NCBI GenBank assembly: GCA_024279425.1
Contig: JAJRRO010000018.1
Coordinates: 81,198 to 145,197, forward strand
Direction of reading: 5' to 3'
DNA length: 64,000 nt
Origin: Bacteroidota bacterium
GTDB lineage: Bacteria; Bacteroidota; Bacteroidia; Flavobacteriales; Flavobacteriaceae
The notes under the pieces were generated by a model. That model worked only from the letters and a program-made list of their open reading frames with translations, did no database searches and was not told where the DNA came from. Shown one piece after another: positions 27,865 to 36,500 of the stretch. How positions within the stretch are numbered: the first letter of the stretch is position 1; the number at the start of each line of letters is the position of its first letter. The translations under genes were made by a program, and so were the position numbers.

Positions 27865-28722
27865 TTATTTGTTAAGTGGTATCCCTTTTAATATTCCCTT
27901 TATTTTATTGGTATTGTTCATTTCATTATAAATGCCCTCATAATCTTCATTAAGTAGCAACTTTTTAAAGTCTTGTAAATTCTCAATATACTCTTCAAGG
28001 GTTTCAATCACGTTCTCCTTGTTCTGTTCGAAAATAGGAGTCCACATAGCGGGTGAACTTTTTGCCAAACGCACTGTGCTTTCGAACCCACTACCCGCCA
28101 TGTCAAAGATATCGCGTTCATTTTTCTCTTTCTCAATAACCGTTTTCCCTAACATAAACGAACTTATGTGTGATAAATGGGATACATAGGCAATGTGTTT
28201 GTCATGTGCCTCTGGGTTCATATACCTAATACGCATTCCCATTTTTTGAAAAAGTTCGAGTGCTATTTCTTGAAGTTTGAACGCCGTCTTTTCTACTTCA
28301 CAGATAATATTGGTCTTTCCTTCATACAATCTTTCGATAGCCGCTGAAGGGCCTGAAAATTCCGTACCTGCTATTGGGTGGCAGGCCAAGAAGTTTCTCC
28401 TTTTGGAATGATCAGCCAAGCTTTTGCAAAGGGCGAACTTGGTAGAACCGGCGTCAATCACGAGGCAATCATCATTTACGGCATCTAATATTATGGGTAG
28501 CTCTGTCAGCATAACATCAACAGGAATACTTACAATCACAATATTGGCCAAATGCAATTCGTCATAACCAGATTTGATATCTATAAGGCCTAATGCCAAT
28601 GCCTCATCCAAATGCTGTGGGTCATTGTCCACACCATATATTTTTGCATTGGGATCAAGCCTTTTTATGTCTTTGGCCATTGAACCCCCAATTAATCCGA
28701 TACCGATTACAAATACGTTCAT
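27865..28722 (-). CDS. tyrA: Prephenate dehydrogenase
   Basis: Oxidatively decarboxylates prephenate to 4-hydroxyphenylpyruvate for tyrosine. NAD-binding Rossmann start VIGIGLIGGSMAKDI, catalytic HPIAGTEFSGP and the helical dimerisation half with SHLSHISSFML are present. 285 aa, without a fused mutase or ACT domain. Separated by 1 base from the aminotransferase gene. Confidence 0.93.
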   Translation of the reverse strand: MNVFVIGIGLIGGSMAKDIKRLDPNAKIYGVDNDPQHLDEALALGLIDIKSGYDELHLANIVIVSIPVDVMLTELPIILDAVNDDCLVIDAGSTKFALCKSLADHSKRRNFLACHPIAGTEFSGPSAAIERLYEGKTNIICEVEKTAFKLQEIALELFQKMGMRIRYMNPEAHDKHIAYVSHLSHISSFMLGKTVIEKEKNERDIFDMAGSGFESTVRLAKSSPAMWTPIFEQNKENVIETLEEYIENLQDFKKLLLNEDYEGIYNEMNNTNKIKGILKGIPLNK

Positions 28723-28723
28723 T

Positions 28724-29869
28724 TTAAAATCTATCTAATGCTTCTTTTATTTTTTCTTCTTTCACACACAATGAAAACCGGATGTAACCTTCTCCGTTAC
28801 TTCCGAAGATAGTTCCTGGTGCAATAAAAACATCCTTATCGGCAAGCACATTATCTATGAATTCTTCCGAACCTTGTACACCTGTAGGTAGTTTGGCCCA
28901 AATGAACATCCCCACTGCATTACGATCGTATGTGCAATTTAGTTTATCAGCCAAAGCAAATATCAATTCCCTTCGTGCTGTGTAAACCTCATCCAAGGAG
29001 TTGAACCAGTCCTGTCCGCTGGCCAAAGCCGCTATGGCCCCTTTTTGAATGCCATAGAACATACCGGAATCCATATTGCTTTTCACCTTTAAAATTGCAT
29101 TGATATGTGCTGCATTTCCCAAAACCATTCCTACACGCCAACCGGCCATATTAAAGGTTTTACTCAAAGAGTTAAGCTCTAATGCCGTTTTTTTGGCCTC
29201 CGGAACACCTAAAATACTTATGGCGTCATTGTTCAGAACAAAACTATAAGGATTGTCATTCACCAATAATATTTGGTTTGCTTTTGCAAACTGTACCAAT
29301 TGCTGAAGTTGTATTTTACTAGCAGTCGCACCCGTTGGCATATGCGGATAACTCACCCACATTAGCTTAACTTTGGACAGGTCTTGCTTTTGCAACTTCT
29401 CTAAATCTGGGAACCAGCCGTTTTCTGCATATAGATCATATTGTCTGGGAACTGCTCCCACAAGCTTGGTAACCGATGTATATGTGGGATACCCCGGATT
29501 TGGAATCAATGCTTCATCTCCCGGATTTAAAAAGGCCATGCTTATATGCATTATCCCTTCTTTGGAACCCATTAATGGTAATATTTCTGTATTGGGATCT
29601 GCAATTACACCAAATTTCGATGCATAAAACTCAGCAATTGACTCCCGAAGCTCTGGTAATCCCTGATAACTCTGATATTGATGCGCGCCAACATCCATAA
29701 TGGATTGTTGGATGGATTTGATAACATCTTTAGAAGGAATTAGGTCAGGACTACCAATCCCCATATTAATGATGGGCCTACCCTTAGCAATAAGCCCACG
29801 TACCTCTCTCAATTTTTTAGAGAAATAATATTCTTCTACGGTTTTTAATCTATCTGCGGTACGAATCAT
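28724..29869 (-). CDS. PLP-dependent aminotransferase (class I/II), probable aromatic aminotransferase
   Basis: 381 aa fold-type I aminotransferase. PLP lysine in SLSKTFNMAGWRVG, with NPGYPTY, DNPYS and the C-terminal RFSLCV segment carrying the substrate-binding Arg. Such sequences are often labelled LL-diaminopimelate or aspartate aminotransferase, but the position between prephenate dehydratase and prephenate dehydrogenase argues that it transaminates phenylpyruvate and hydroxyphenylpyruvate. Its start overlaps the pheA stop by 4 bases. Confidence 0.88.
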   Translation of the reverse strand: MIRTADRLKTVEEYYFSKKLREVRGLIAKGRPIINMGIGSPDLIPSKDVIKSIQQSIMDVGAHQYQSYQGLPELRESIAEFYASKFGVIADPNTEILPLMGSKEGIMHISMAFLNPGDEALIPNPGYPTYTSVTKLVGAVPRQYDLYAENGWFPDLEKLQKQDLSKVKLMWVSYPHMPTGATASKIQLQQLVQFAKANQILLVNDNPYSFVLNNDAISILGVPEAKKTALELNSLSKTFNMAGWRVGMVLGNAAHINAILKVKSNMDSGMFYGIQKGAIAALASGQDWFNSLDEVYTARRELIFALADKLNCTYDRNAVGMFIWAKLPTGVQGSEEFIDNVLADKDVFIAPGTIFGSNGEGYIRFSLCVKEEKIKEALDRF

Positions 29870-30693
29870 ATTCTGGCATTTTTATATTCGCCTAAAACCC
29901 TGAAATCCTCCGACATTATTTTCAAAAGAGATTTTGCCTTGGCAAAATTATCATATTTGTCAAAGGTAACATCAACAAAAAAGGCATATTTCCAAGGAGA
30001 TTCAATAATCGGCAAGGACTGTATTTTGGTCAGGTTAAGATTGCAATCGCTCATGACGTTCAAAACCGTGGCCAAACTTCCCCTTTTATGGTCAGTAACA
30101 AATCGCAAAGATGCCTTGTTGATCTCCTCTTTGGGCAATTCCTTATTTTGGGTCTTTATAATGATAAATCGGGTTGAATTGTTCTTGATGGTCTGAATCT
30201 CAGGGGCAATAATTTCCAAATCATACAAATCTGCCGCAACAGAGGGTGCTATGGCAGCAATACCCTTTAATTGCTTGTCATGAATTTGTTTGGCAGTTTT
30301 AGCAGTATCGACATCCTCTACCATTTTAATATGCGGTTTGGTCTTCAAAAATTCACGGCATTGCAACAAAGCCATGGGGTGGGAACGCACTTCGGTAATT
30401 TCATCGACCGTTTGTTCCTTTAATGCCATCAAATTATGATGGATGTTCAAATAGTGTTCGCCGATAATGTGTAAATTATTGTCATAGACCAAAGCATAAT
30501 TTGGGATTATTGAGCCCGCTATCGAATTCTCAATGGCCATAACCGCTTTATCAGCCGTGGAATCAAGCAAATCATCGACCAGACCGTGAAAGGACATACA
30601 TTCGACCAAATCTATATCATCATCAAAATACTCCCGTACTACTTGATGATGATTAGAACCCTTTATTCCCTGTATGGCTATTTTTAAACCCAT
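29866..30693 (-). CDS. pheA: Prephenate dehydratase
   Basis: Converts prephenate to phenylpyruvate. Catalytic region includes the AIENSIAGSI and NNSTRFIII (TRF) motifs; the C-terminal ACT domain (KRGSLATVLNVMSDCNLNLTKIQSLP) suggests feedback inhibition by Phe. 275 aa, no fused mutase because chorismate mutase is on the last gene of the operon. First structural gene behind the attenuator leader. Confidence 0.93.
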   Translation of the reverse strand: MGLKIAIQGIKGSNHHQVVREYFDDDIDLVECMSFHGLVDDLLDSTADKAVMAIENSIAGSIIPNYALVYDNNLHIIGEHYLNIHHNLMALKEQTVDEITEVRSHPMALLQCREFLKTKPHIKMVEDVDTAKTAKQIHDKQLKGIAAIAPSVAADLYDLEIIAPEIQTIKNNSTRFIIIKTQNKELPKEEINKASLRFVTDHKRGSLATVLNVMSDCNLNLTKIQSLPIIESPWKYAFFVDVTFDKYDNFAKAKSLLKIMSEDFRVLGEYKNARI

Positions 30694-30732
30694 TACTTTA
30701 TTTTTCGTAAGCTAATACCTAATCTTTTTAAC

Positions 30733-30759
30733 AAAAAAAGTCCCGTTTTTCACGGGACT
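30733..30759 (-). terminator. Attenuator terminator in the pheA leader
   Basis: Minus-strand hairpin AGTCCCGT-gaaaa-ACGGGACT (perfect 8-bp stem) followed by a run of seven T, 40 bases before the pheA ATG. The 5' arm can instead pair with an identical ACGGGACT located at the end of the leader peptide (30800-30793), which would give a mutually exclusive antiterminator. Confidence 0.85.
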
Positions 30760-30785
30760 CAATGTTATATTTTGTTTGCATTACA

Positions 30786-30857
30786 CTACAACAGTCCCGT
30801 TTCTTTCCTAAAAAAGAAGAAAAAATAAAAACTGTTATAGAAATACTGCTTTGTCAT
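30786..30857 (-). CDS. pheL: PheA leader peptide (attenuation)
   Basis: 23-codon ORF, too short for a normal gene search. It begins MTKQYFYNSFYFFFFF and ends RKETGLL-TAG. It has seven Phe and three Tyr, with five Phe codons in a row, exactly the two amino acids the downstream operon makes. The segment coding T-G-L (ACGGGACTG) is the antiterminator strand. A ribosome stalled on the Phe run would leave it free to pair with the terminator's 5' arm; a ribosome reaching the stop codon would cover it and let the terminator form. This is classical amino-acid attenuation by analogy with proteobacterial pheL. Confidence 0.82.
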   Translation of the reverse strand: MTKQYFYNSFYFFFFFRKETGLL

Positions 30858-30945
30858 TTTATTGCAAAATCTTCCGCTAAGGTAATTATTAAATTTAAAA
30901 ATCAAATTTTATACCTGTCTTTTTTTGTTTTTCTCAAATAATGCC

Positions 30946-30963
30946 GAATTCTTTAAAGAATTC
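30946..30963. promoter_or_regulatory. Perfect 18-bp palindrome upstream of the pheA leader
   Basis: GAATTCTTTAAAGAATTC, a perfect dyad without loop, lying just upstream of a TTATTTG that could be the -33 element for the leader transcript (possible -7 region TATAAAATTTG). It could be an operator; no binding protein is known from the window. Confidence 0.35.
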
Positions 30964-31078
30964 CTTTAAAAAAAGACTTTTTATTGGGAATAGCAGAGTC
31001 AATGCCAGATTTGACCTTGTTCTAAAAAGAATATATGGAATTTAAATTTAGCATAGCGTACTGCTAAAACGTATGATT

Positions 31079-34000
31079 CTATTCCAAATGTTCAACGCCT
31101 CCATCAAAAAAATAACTGAACCTATCAACATAACGGTTGAATACCATATTTTCTTCTTCGGAAAGTTTCATATCACTATTTAAAACAAGAATATCTACAA
31201 TTCTTTTGTAAGCAGATATATCTCCTATAATATTCTCAAATTTTTCGTACTGTTCATTTCGTGGAATGTTAGCATAGTAAATCAACCTTTCTTGATATAT
31301 CAGTTTAAGTTGATTAAACAATTCTCGAGCTTTGTCTATTTCCCCGACTTTATAGTACCCATTAATAAAGGGTTCGACGAACGTAAAATATCCGAAAAAT
31401 TCCAAGGGCATATTTTTCATAGCGATTTCAAGAACCTCCTTCGCTCGTTCTAACTTGCCCTCATTAATCAATGCCTCTATTAAACGAGTGAGACTAATAC
31501 GAAAAGAAATGCCTTGTCTTCTAGTTTGCGGGTCATGATATATATTCGCATCACCAGAATTACCCCATTGCCATTTCTTAACAATATCATACAATAAATC
31601 CGAATCAATCCTGCCTTTATCAAAAATGCTTTGATTCTTGGTTCTTATTGGCACGAGTTTGTATGCAAGTCCATCCAGTTGCAGATAATCACTCATCCAG
31701 ATATATTCTTCCTCATCAAAGCTACCTCCTGAAAAATATATGGGTCTTTCCCAATCGTTATCGGCAATAATGTCGAGCATCATTAATCTACTTTTGCTGA
31801 TTCCAGTTTTTGGTAAGTCAATATCAATAAAATCTACAATCTTATCTGAATCCTTCAAAGCAACCAAACCTGTTTCCAAAACCTTTTTTTTGTCAACTGG
31901 TATTCTTATCTTATTTGTAGGATAAAAAACAGCGTCCAAATAGTTTTTGGAATAATCATCAATGTTCTTACCCTGTTTTTGAATAAGGCTTTTGAGTTTC
32001 GTTCGAGGCTCATCACTTCCTACCCACTTTATAAAGTCTTTTATTACCCAGCGATTAGATGTTAACGGGGCATAATAGATATAATCACGAGAACCATAGG
32101 TGTACAAATCGTGTGTCAATTGTGAAGGAATCGGTTCGCTTTTATATGCCTTTCGCTTCATCTGGTCGATATACCAAGGGAAATGAAGATACGTCGAAAT
32201 TATAATCCTTGTATCAGTGCGGTAGTTTTCAATATCCTGGGCATACCAAAGAGGAAAAGTATCTATATCTCCAATAGTAAAAAGGATGGCATTGGCATTT
32301 TCTTGAGTGGAATCTAAATATGCCTTTGCCATTGAAAGTGCTGTAAACCTATTGGATCGGTCATGATCATCCCAATTTTGGCCGGCCATTACTCCTGGTA
32401 CAGTAACTAGACATGTGAGGATTACCAAAGGGCTTAAAATTTGAGGAGCAATCAGCTTTCGGAGCACATCAAATAAGCCGTAAACCCCTATGCCTATCCA
32501 TACTGCGAAAACGTAAAAAGATCCAACCAATGAATAATCTCTTTCCCGTGGCTGAAAAATTGTCGGATTGGTATAAAATTGTATGGCAATTCCGGTAAAG
32601 ACAAAGAAAACAAAGAGTACCCAAAATTGTTTTGGGTTTTTTCTGGCCTGATATATCAAACCTATGACGCCTAAGATTAAGGGTAAAAAGAAATAGGTAT
32701 TACGTCCTTTATTATTTTTAATCTCACTTGGTAGCTTTGCCAAGCTTCCAAGTCTCAGTTCATCTATGAAATCAATACCACTAATCCAATTACCATGATT
32801 ATTGTATTGACCTTGTACATCATCTTGCTTCCCAACAAAATTCCACATAAGGTACCGCCAGTACATATATCCAAACTGAAAACTGAACATATAATCTAGG
32901 TTCTGAAATACGCTAGGTGACTCGACATCTATATACTCCTTGAATTCGTTCAAAAATTCAACATAGTCCTCAATGTTTATATCCCCTAGGGTATAATCCT
33001 CTTTGAATTGGCTTATTGTTGTTTTCAATTCTTCACTTGATCTATATACTGATTTTATCTTAAATTTCAATACCCCAAAATATCGCATGTAATTCTCAGC
33101 ATTCTGATTGCTCCACATTCGCGGCAAGATACCTACATGCTTTTTATTGTGTCCTCGTAAAGCGTCTTTATAATGGTTGACAATAACATACCTGCCTAGT
33201 TTTAAATCCTTTACATATTTAGGTCTCTCATCCTCAGTTTCTTCAGAGGAAGCAAAGGCGTCTGAATAATAAGCTCCGTAAAATGGACTGTCGGTACTTG
33301 GATATTGCTCTCTATTGTAATAGGCCAATAATGAAAGGGCCTCTGAGGGGTCATTTTCATTAATCACGACCTTAGAGCTGGCACGTATGGGTAGCATGAG
33401 CCAAGAAGAAAATCCAAGCAGTATAAACAGCATACTGAGAATAACGGTATTGGTCTTCTTCATGTTCCTTTTTCGGGTGTGTCGCAATGCAATATAAAAG
33501 ATAGAAATAAATAAAATTACCATGATGATAGTACCCGAATTAAATGGCAGTCCGAAGGTATTCACAAAAAATATTTCGCTCCATCCAAACAATTTAAGCA
33601 CGTAGGTCAATGAGAATTTAAAGATGAGCATCAAAATTGTCACCGCTACTACATTCGCGACCAAAAAGTTCTTTATAGTTATAGTTTTATAGCATTTAAA
33701 ATAATAGAGAAGCCCTATCGAAGGTATGATCAAAAAACCCATAAACTGAATACCAAAGGTCAAACCCACTACAAAAGATATCAGAATGACCCATCTATTG
33801 CCTCTAGAAGTATCCAATTCGTCCGTCCATTGTATTCCCAGCCACAATAAAAATGCCATGATAAAACTGGCCATAGCATACACCTCTGTTTCTACGGCAT
33901 TGAACCAAAAACTGTCTGAAAAGATAAAAGCTGTAGAACCAATGCATCCACTTCCTAAAATTACTACTAAGCTGCTACCAGTAATCTTGTCTTTTTGCGA

Positions 34001-34327
34001 GATAAGCTTTTTAGTCAAGTTGGTAATCGTCCAAAACATGAAAAGAATAGTGAATGCACTGGATACTACTGATACGTAATTGATCATTTTGGCAATCTGA
34101 TCAGACTCCGTGGCAAATATTGCAAAAAAAACCCCAATCATTTGCAATAAAGGTGCTCCAGGAGGGTGGGCAACTTGAAGCTTAGCAGATGTTGCAATAT
34201 ATTCGCCAGCATCCCAAAAACTTACAGTGGGCTCAATGGTAAGACTGTATGTAATGAAAGCTATAGCGAAGACAACCCATCCTAAAACAAGATTCCACTT
34301 CCTAAATATCTTTACGGTCATTTGCAT
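31079..34327 (-). CDS. DUF2723/TMEM260-like membrane protein (glycosyltransferase family 117 type)
   Basis: 1082 aa. About a dozen hydrophobic helices fill residues 10-340 and 590-690. The N-terminal loop EPTVSFWDAGEYIATSAKL holds the acidic residues typical of GT-C enzymes, and the C-terminus (about 950-1060) looks like TPR helices. The family is related to protein O-mannosyltransferases; in Bacteroidota it is presumed to glycosylate exported proteins, but the substrate is unknown. Monocistronic. The start used (MQMTVKIFRKW) could also be the second Met, two codons later. Confidence 0.85.
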   Translation of the reverse strand: MQMTVKIFRKWNLVLGWVVFAIAFITYSLTIEPTVSFWDAGEYIATSAKLQVAHPPGAPLLQMIGVFFAIFATESDQIAKMINYVSVVSSAFTILFMFWTITNLTKKLISQKDKITGSSLVVILGSGCIGSTAFIFSDSFWFNAVETEVYAMASFIMAFLLWLGIQWTDELDTSRGNRWVILISFVVGLTFGIQFMGFLIIPSIGLLYYFKCYKTITIKNFLVANVVAVTILMLIFKFSLTYVLKLFGWSEIFFVNTFGLPFNSGTIIMVILFISIFYIALRHTRKRNMKKTNTVILSMLFILLGFSSWLMLPIRASSKVVINENDPSEALSLLAYYNREQYPSTDSPFYGAYYSDAFASSEETEDERPKYVKDLKLGRYVIVNHYKDALRGHNKKHVGILPRMWSNQNAENYMRYFGVLKFKIKSVYRSSEELKTTISQFKEDYTLGDINIEDYVEFLNEFKEYIDVESPSVFQNLDYMFSFQFGYMYWRYLMWNFVGKQDDVQGQYNNHGNWISGIDFIDELRLGSLAKLPSEIKNNKGRNTYFFLPLILGVIGLIYQARKNPKQFWVLFVFFVFTGIAIQFYTNPTIFQPRERDYSLVGSFYVFAVWIGIGVYGLFDVLRKLIAPQILSPLVILTCLVTVPGVMAGQNWDDHDRSNRFTALSMAKAYLDSTQENANAILFTIGDIDTFPLWYAQDIENYRTDTRIIISTYLHFPWYIDQMKRKAYKSEPIPSQLTHDLYTYGSRDYIYYAPLTSNRWVIKDFIKWVGSDEPRTKLKSLIQKQGKNIDDYSKNYLDAVFYPTNKIRIPVDKKKVLETGLVALKDSDKIVDFIDIDLPKTGISKSRLMMLDIIADNDWERPIYFSGGSFDEEEYIWMSDYLQLDGLAYKLVPIRTKNQSIFDKGRIDSDLLYDIVKKWQWGNSGDANIYHDPQTRRQGISFRISLTRLIEALINEGKLERAKEVLEIAMKNMPLEFFGYFTFVEPFINGYYKVGEIDKARELFNQLKLIYQERLIYYANIPRNEQYEKFENIIGDISAYKRIVDILVLNSDMKLSEEENMVFNRYVDRFSYFFDGGVEHLE

Positions 34328-34406
34328 AGATTACCCTACACAAATAACCCTAAGAAAAGTATATAATGGAATTTTTAAAGGTCGGATTTAAGTACTAGCA
34401 CCAGTA

Positions 34407-35366
34407 CTAATTCCGAATTCCTTGAAATAACTCTTGGCGGCTTGAAACCTTCAACTTGCTATAAATACTTGTAATATGGGTCTTAACCGTACTTAGACTA
34501 ATGAAAAGTTTATTGGCAATCTCTTTGTTGCTCTTTCCTGCAAGAATAAGAGCATGAACATTCTTTTCTTGCTTGCTCAAATCAACAATACTATGAGTTT
34601 TTTTTCTTTTTAGAGCAATAACAAAAAACACAAGGCCCGCAATAACGATTCCTGACAGGATATTAACAGCTTTACTAAATTAATATTTTTTTTCAACCAC
34701 ATCTTGGGTCAGATATGCTAATTTCCTTTCCAGAAAAAAGTATTCCGTGCGGTCAAGTTCACTTTCCATCAACTCCTCCAAAAGAGCCAAATAGTAATTA
34801 GGATACTTTGTAATAGCCTTTTCCAGCAGATTTTTGTTTTCCAATTGTTTAATTCCAATGAGTTTGACCATTAAGATTTGAACGGAATCTTTGGAATAGT
34901 TTTTTATCTGGGTCACAAATGCACTTGAATCATTTTTATTTTCGTAATTCTTTTTTAGACTGTTTTCAAATTTCAGTAAACGTCGCCATTCTGCATCGGC
35001 AAGATTAGAATTTTCATACCCTGAAAATAAATCAGCCCCTTTTGTGAAATGAACACTATCCTTTTTAGATAAAATAAAAATCTTATCATTGATAAGGGTA
35101 TCGCTAATGATTTCTTGGATACGTTTCACATATATACGATACATTGTATTCCTATCGGAAATATGTTTATTGTGGAATGCAAAGGAGCCATCGTCATTAA
35201 TTTGGACTGTTGCAACCGGAGTTTCCGTTTCGCCAATTTTCGTTAGATGCACTTTCTGCTCCCATACATCCAAATGCTCTATTTCGATATGACCTGATAT
35301 GGCATTTTGACTATAAAGACCTGATATGCCTAAATAAAACAGGATAAAAAGAACTTTTTTTGCCAT
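34407..35366 (-). pseudogene. Membrane-anchored LuxR-type regulator interrupted by one in-frame TAA
   Basis: One reading frame of 318 sense codons broken by TAA at 34682-34680. Upstream part (228 aa): signal peptide MAKKVLFILFYLGISGLYSQ and a periplasmic sensor-like region. Immediately after the stop the same frame continues with a membrane helix (AVNILSGIVIAGLVFFVIAL), a basic stop-transfer KRKK, and a full LuxR HTH (SKQEKNVHALILAGKSNKEIA, then SLSTVKTHITSIYSKL). Periplasmic sensor-TM-HTH is a known flavobacterial architecture, so the two halves are one gene. The piece after the stop could only restart at a GTG inside the helix (34631). Nonsense mutation is the simplest view; readthrough or sequencing error are alternatives. 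Confidence 0.82.
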
Positions 35367-35449
35367 GCTCTTACATTTAATAATCTTTACACAAGTTAGT
35401 TGTTTCCCAGTATAAAATCAACCATGAAACTCTTTCCCTGATTTTCTTT

Positions 35450-35614
35450 TCAAAAAATCAATATATCAATTACTTCATCCAACACATCCTGCACTTTTGG
35501 GTGAGTATAGTTCACCAAAATCGAGAATACCATTTGTTCCTTGGGGCATATAAAAAGATTTGAATACCCGCCACCAGCCAATTTATAGAAATTGTTAACT
35601 GGTATGGCTTTTCT
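35450..35614 (-). pseudogene. Remnant of a serine hydrolase/beta-lactamase-like gene (3' end)
   Basis: An open stretch of about 54 codons without a start, reading AIPVNNFYKLAGGGYSNLF, then PKEQMVFSILVNYTHP and a helical end DEVIDILIF before TGA. The GGGYSN-x-PK-x-VFSIL pattern resembles the C-terminal strand region of class C beta-lactamase-related hydrolases. The frame is closed upstream by a stop and nothing homologous follows, so this looks like a decayed fragment. Weak evidence. Confidence 0.3.
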
Positions 35615-35642
35615 TTAACCAAGGAAAGGTGCTTATGCAAAA

Positions 35643-36488
35643 TCAATCTTTAAAAATAAGTCTTCCCGTATACAATTCTTCAACATCTATAGAAGTTGGC
35701 CGGTTAAAGCTTATAGCATCTCCCGTTCCCCGAATGACACCGAAAATCGATAGTTGGGGATTTATCTGGACATCATTTGTGCCTCTATGGTTAAGACTTA
35801 TGGAATTGGCTATTAGGTTTTCTGCCTCTATCCTAGAATCCCCGGCCGCTATTGTAATGTTGAAACTCTCAGCATTCCCCCCTAATTTAAAAAAGGCAAT
35901 ACCATTAACTACCACCGCCAAGTTTTCCACATTTAACTCCAAATCAAACTCACCATCTGTTGTTTCTGCTTCGGGTTCAACAAAACTTTCGGAAAGTAGT
36001 CGTAAACTTGGATATTGCAAAACACCATCACTCGATATCTGTAAACCTGTACTACTTCTTATTTCCGAAATGTTTGGTGAAGTCACATAGACCGTAGTCA
36101 AGCCGTATTCTCGAAATAAATTACACCCATTTTCATTGCGCAATACCAACCGATCTTCTTCTACACTCGCGGAGACTTCGTTAATAAGAAATTCTCCTGT
36201 CTCTATCTCGACCTTTTGCACATCTCCTTGCTTTAAAATCAGTGCGACTTTTTCAAAGACGATGATTTTCGAAAAATCATTGACTACAACTTCTTGGCGA
36301 ATGATTTTCCCAGCATCTTGAAAACAATCTAGGGCATTTTCATTTGTACAAGAAATAAAGAACACAAAATATAGGGAAACGCAGGGTGCCTTCCATAGCT
36401 TAAAAAAAGCTCCTAACCCTTCGACTGCGCTCAGGGTGACGTCCCTGAGGAGATATTTGCGGCTATTTAATTTAACTTCCCAACCCAT
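35643..36488 (-). CDS. Head-GIN domain (DUF2807) lipoprotein-like protein with repeat-derived N-terminus
   Basis: 281 aa. From about residue 60 it is a DUF2807 protein ([48 protein letters not shown]). A lipobox-like segment [11 protein letters not shown] ends near residue 47, but it is preceded by about 35 odd residues containing TLSAVEG, which are encoded by a dispersed palindromic repeat (36418-36441). No closer in-frame start exists. The repeat therefore seems to have landed in the 5' end and displaced the signal peptide, so export may be impaired. Starts 12 bases after the PagL-like gene. Confidence 0.75.
   Translation of the reverse strand: MGWEVKLNSRKYLLRDVTLSAVEGLGAFFKLWKAPCVSLYFVFFISCTNENALDCFQDAGKIIRQEVVVNDFSKIIVFEKVALILKQGDVQKVEIETGEFLINEVSASVEEDRLVLRNENGCNLFREYGLTTVYVTSPNISEIRSSTGLQISSDGVLQYPSLRLLSESFVEPEAETTDGEFDLELNVENLAVVVNGIAFFKLGGNAESFNITIAAGDSRIEAENLIANSISLNHRGTNDVQINPQLSIFGVIRGTGDAISFNRPTSIDVEELYTGRLIFKD
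36418..36441. repeat. Dispersed palindromic repeat, copy inside the DUF2807 gene
   Basis: CCCTTCGACTGCGCTCAGGG plus TGAC; arms CCCT and AGGG close a small hairpin. The identical 24-bp sequence recurs at 39381-39404 and a variant at 63036-63060. Read on the minus strand it encodes TLSAVEG. Confidence 0.8.
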
Positions 36489-36500
36489 TTAAATCTTGTT

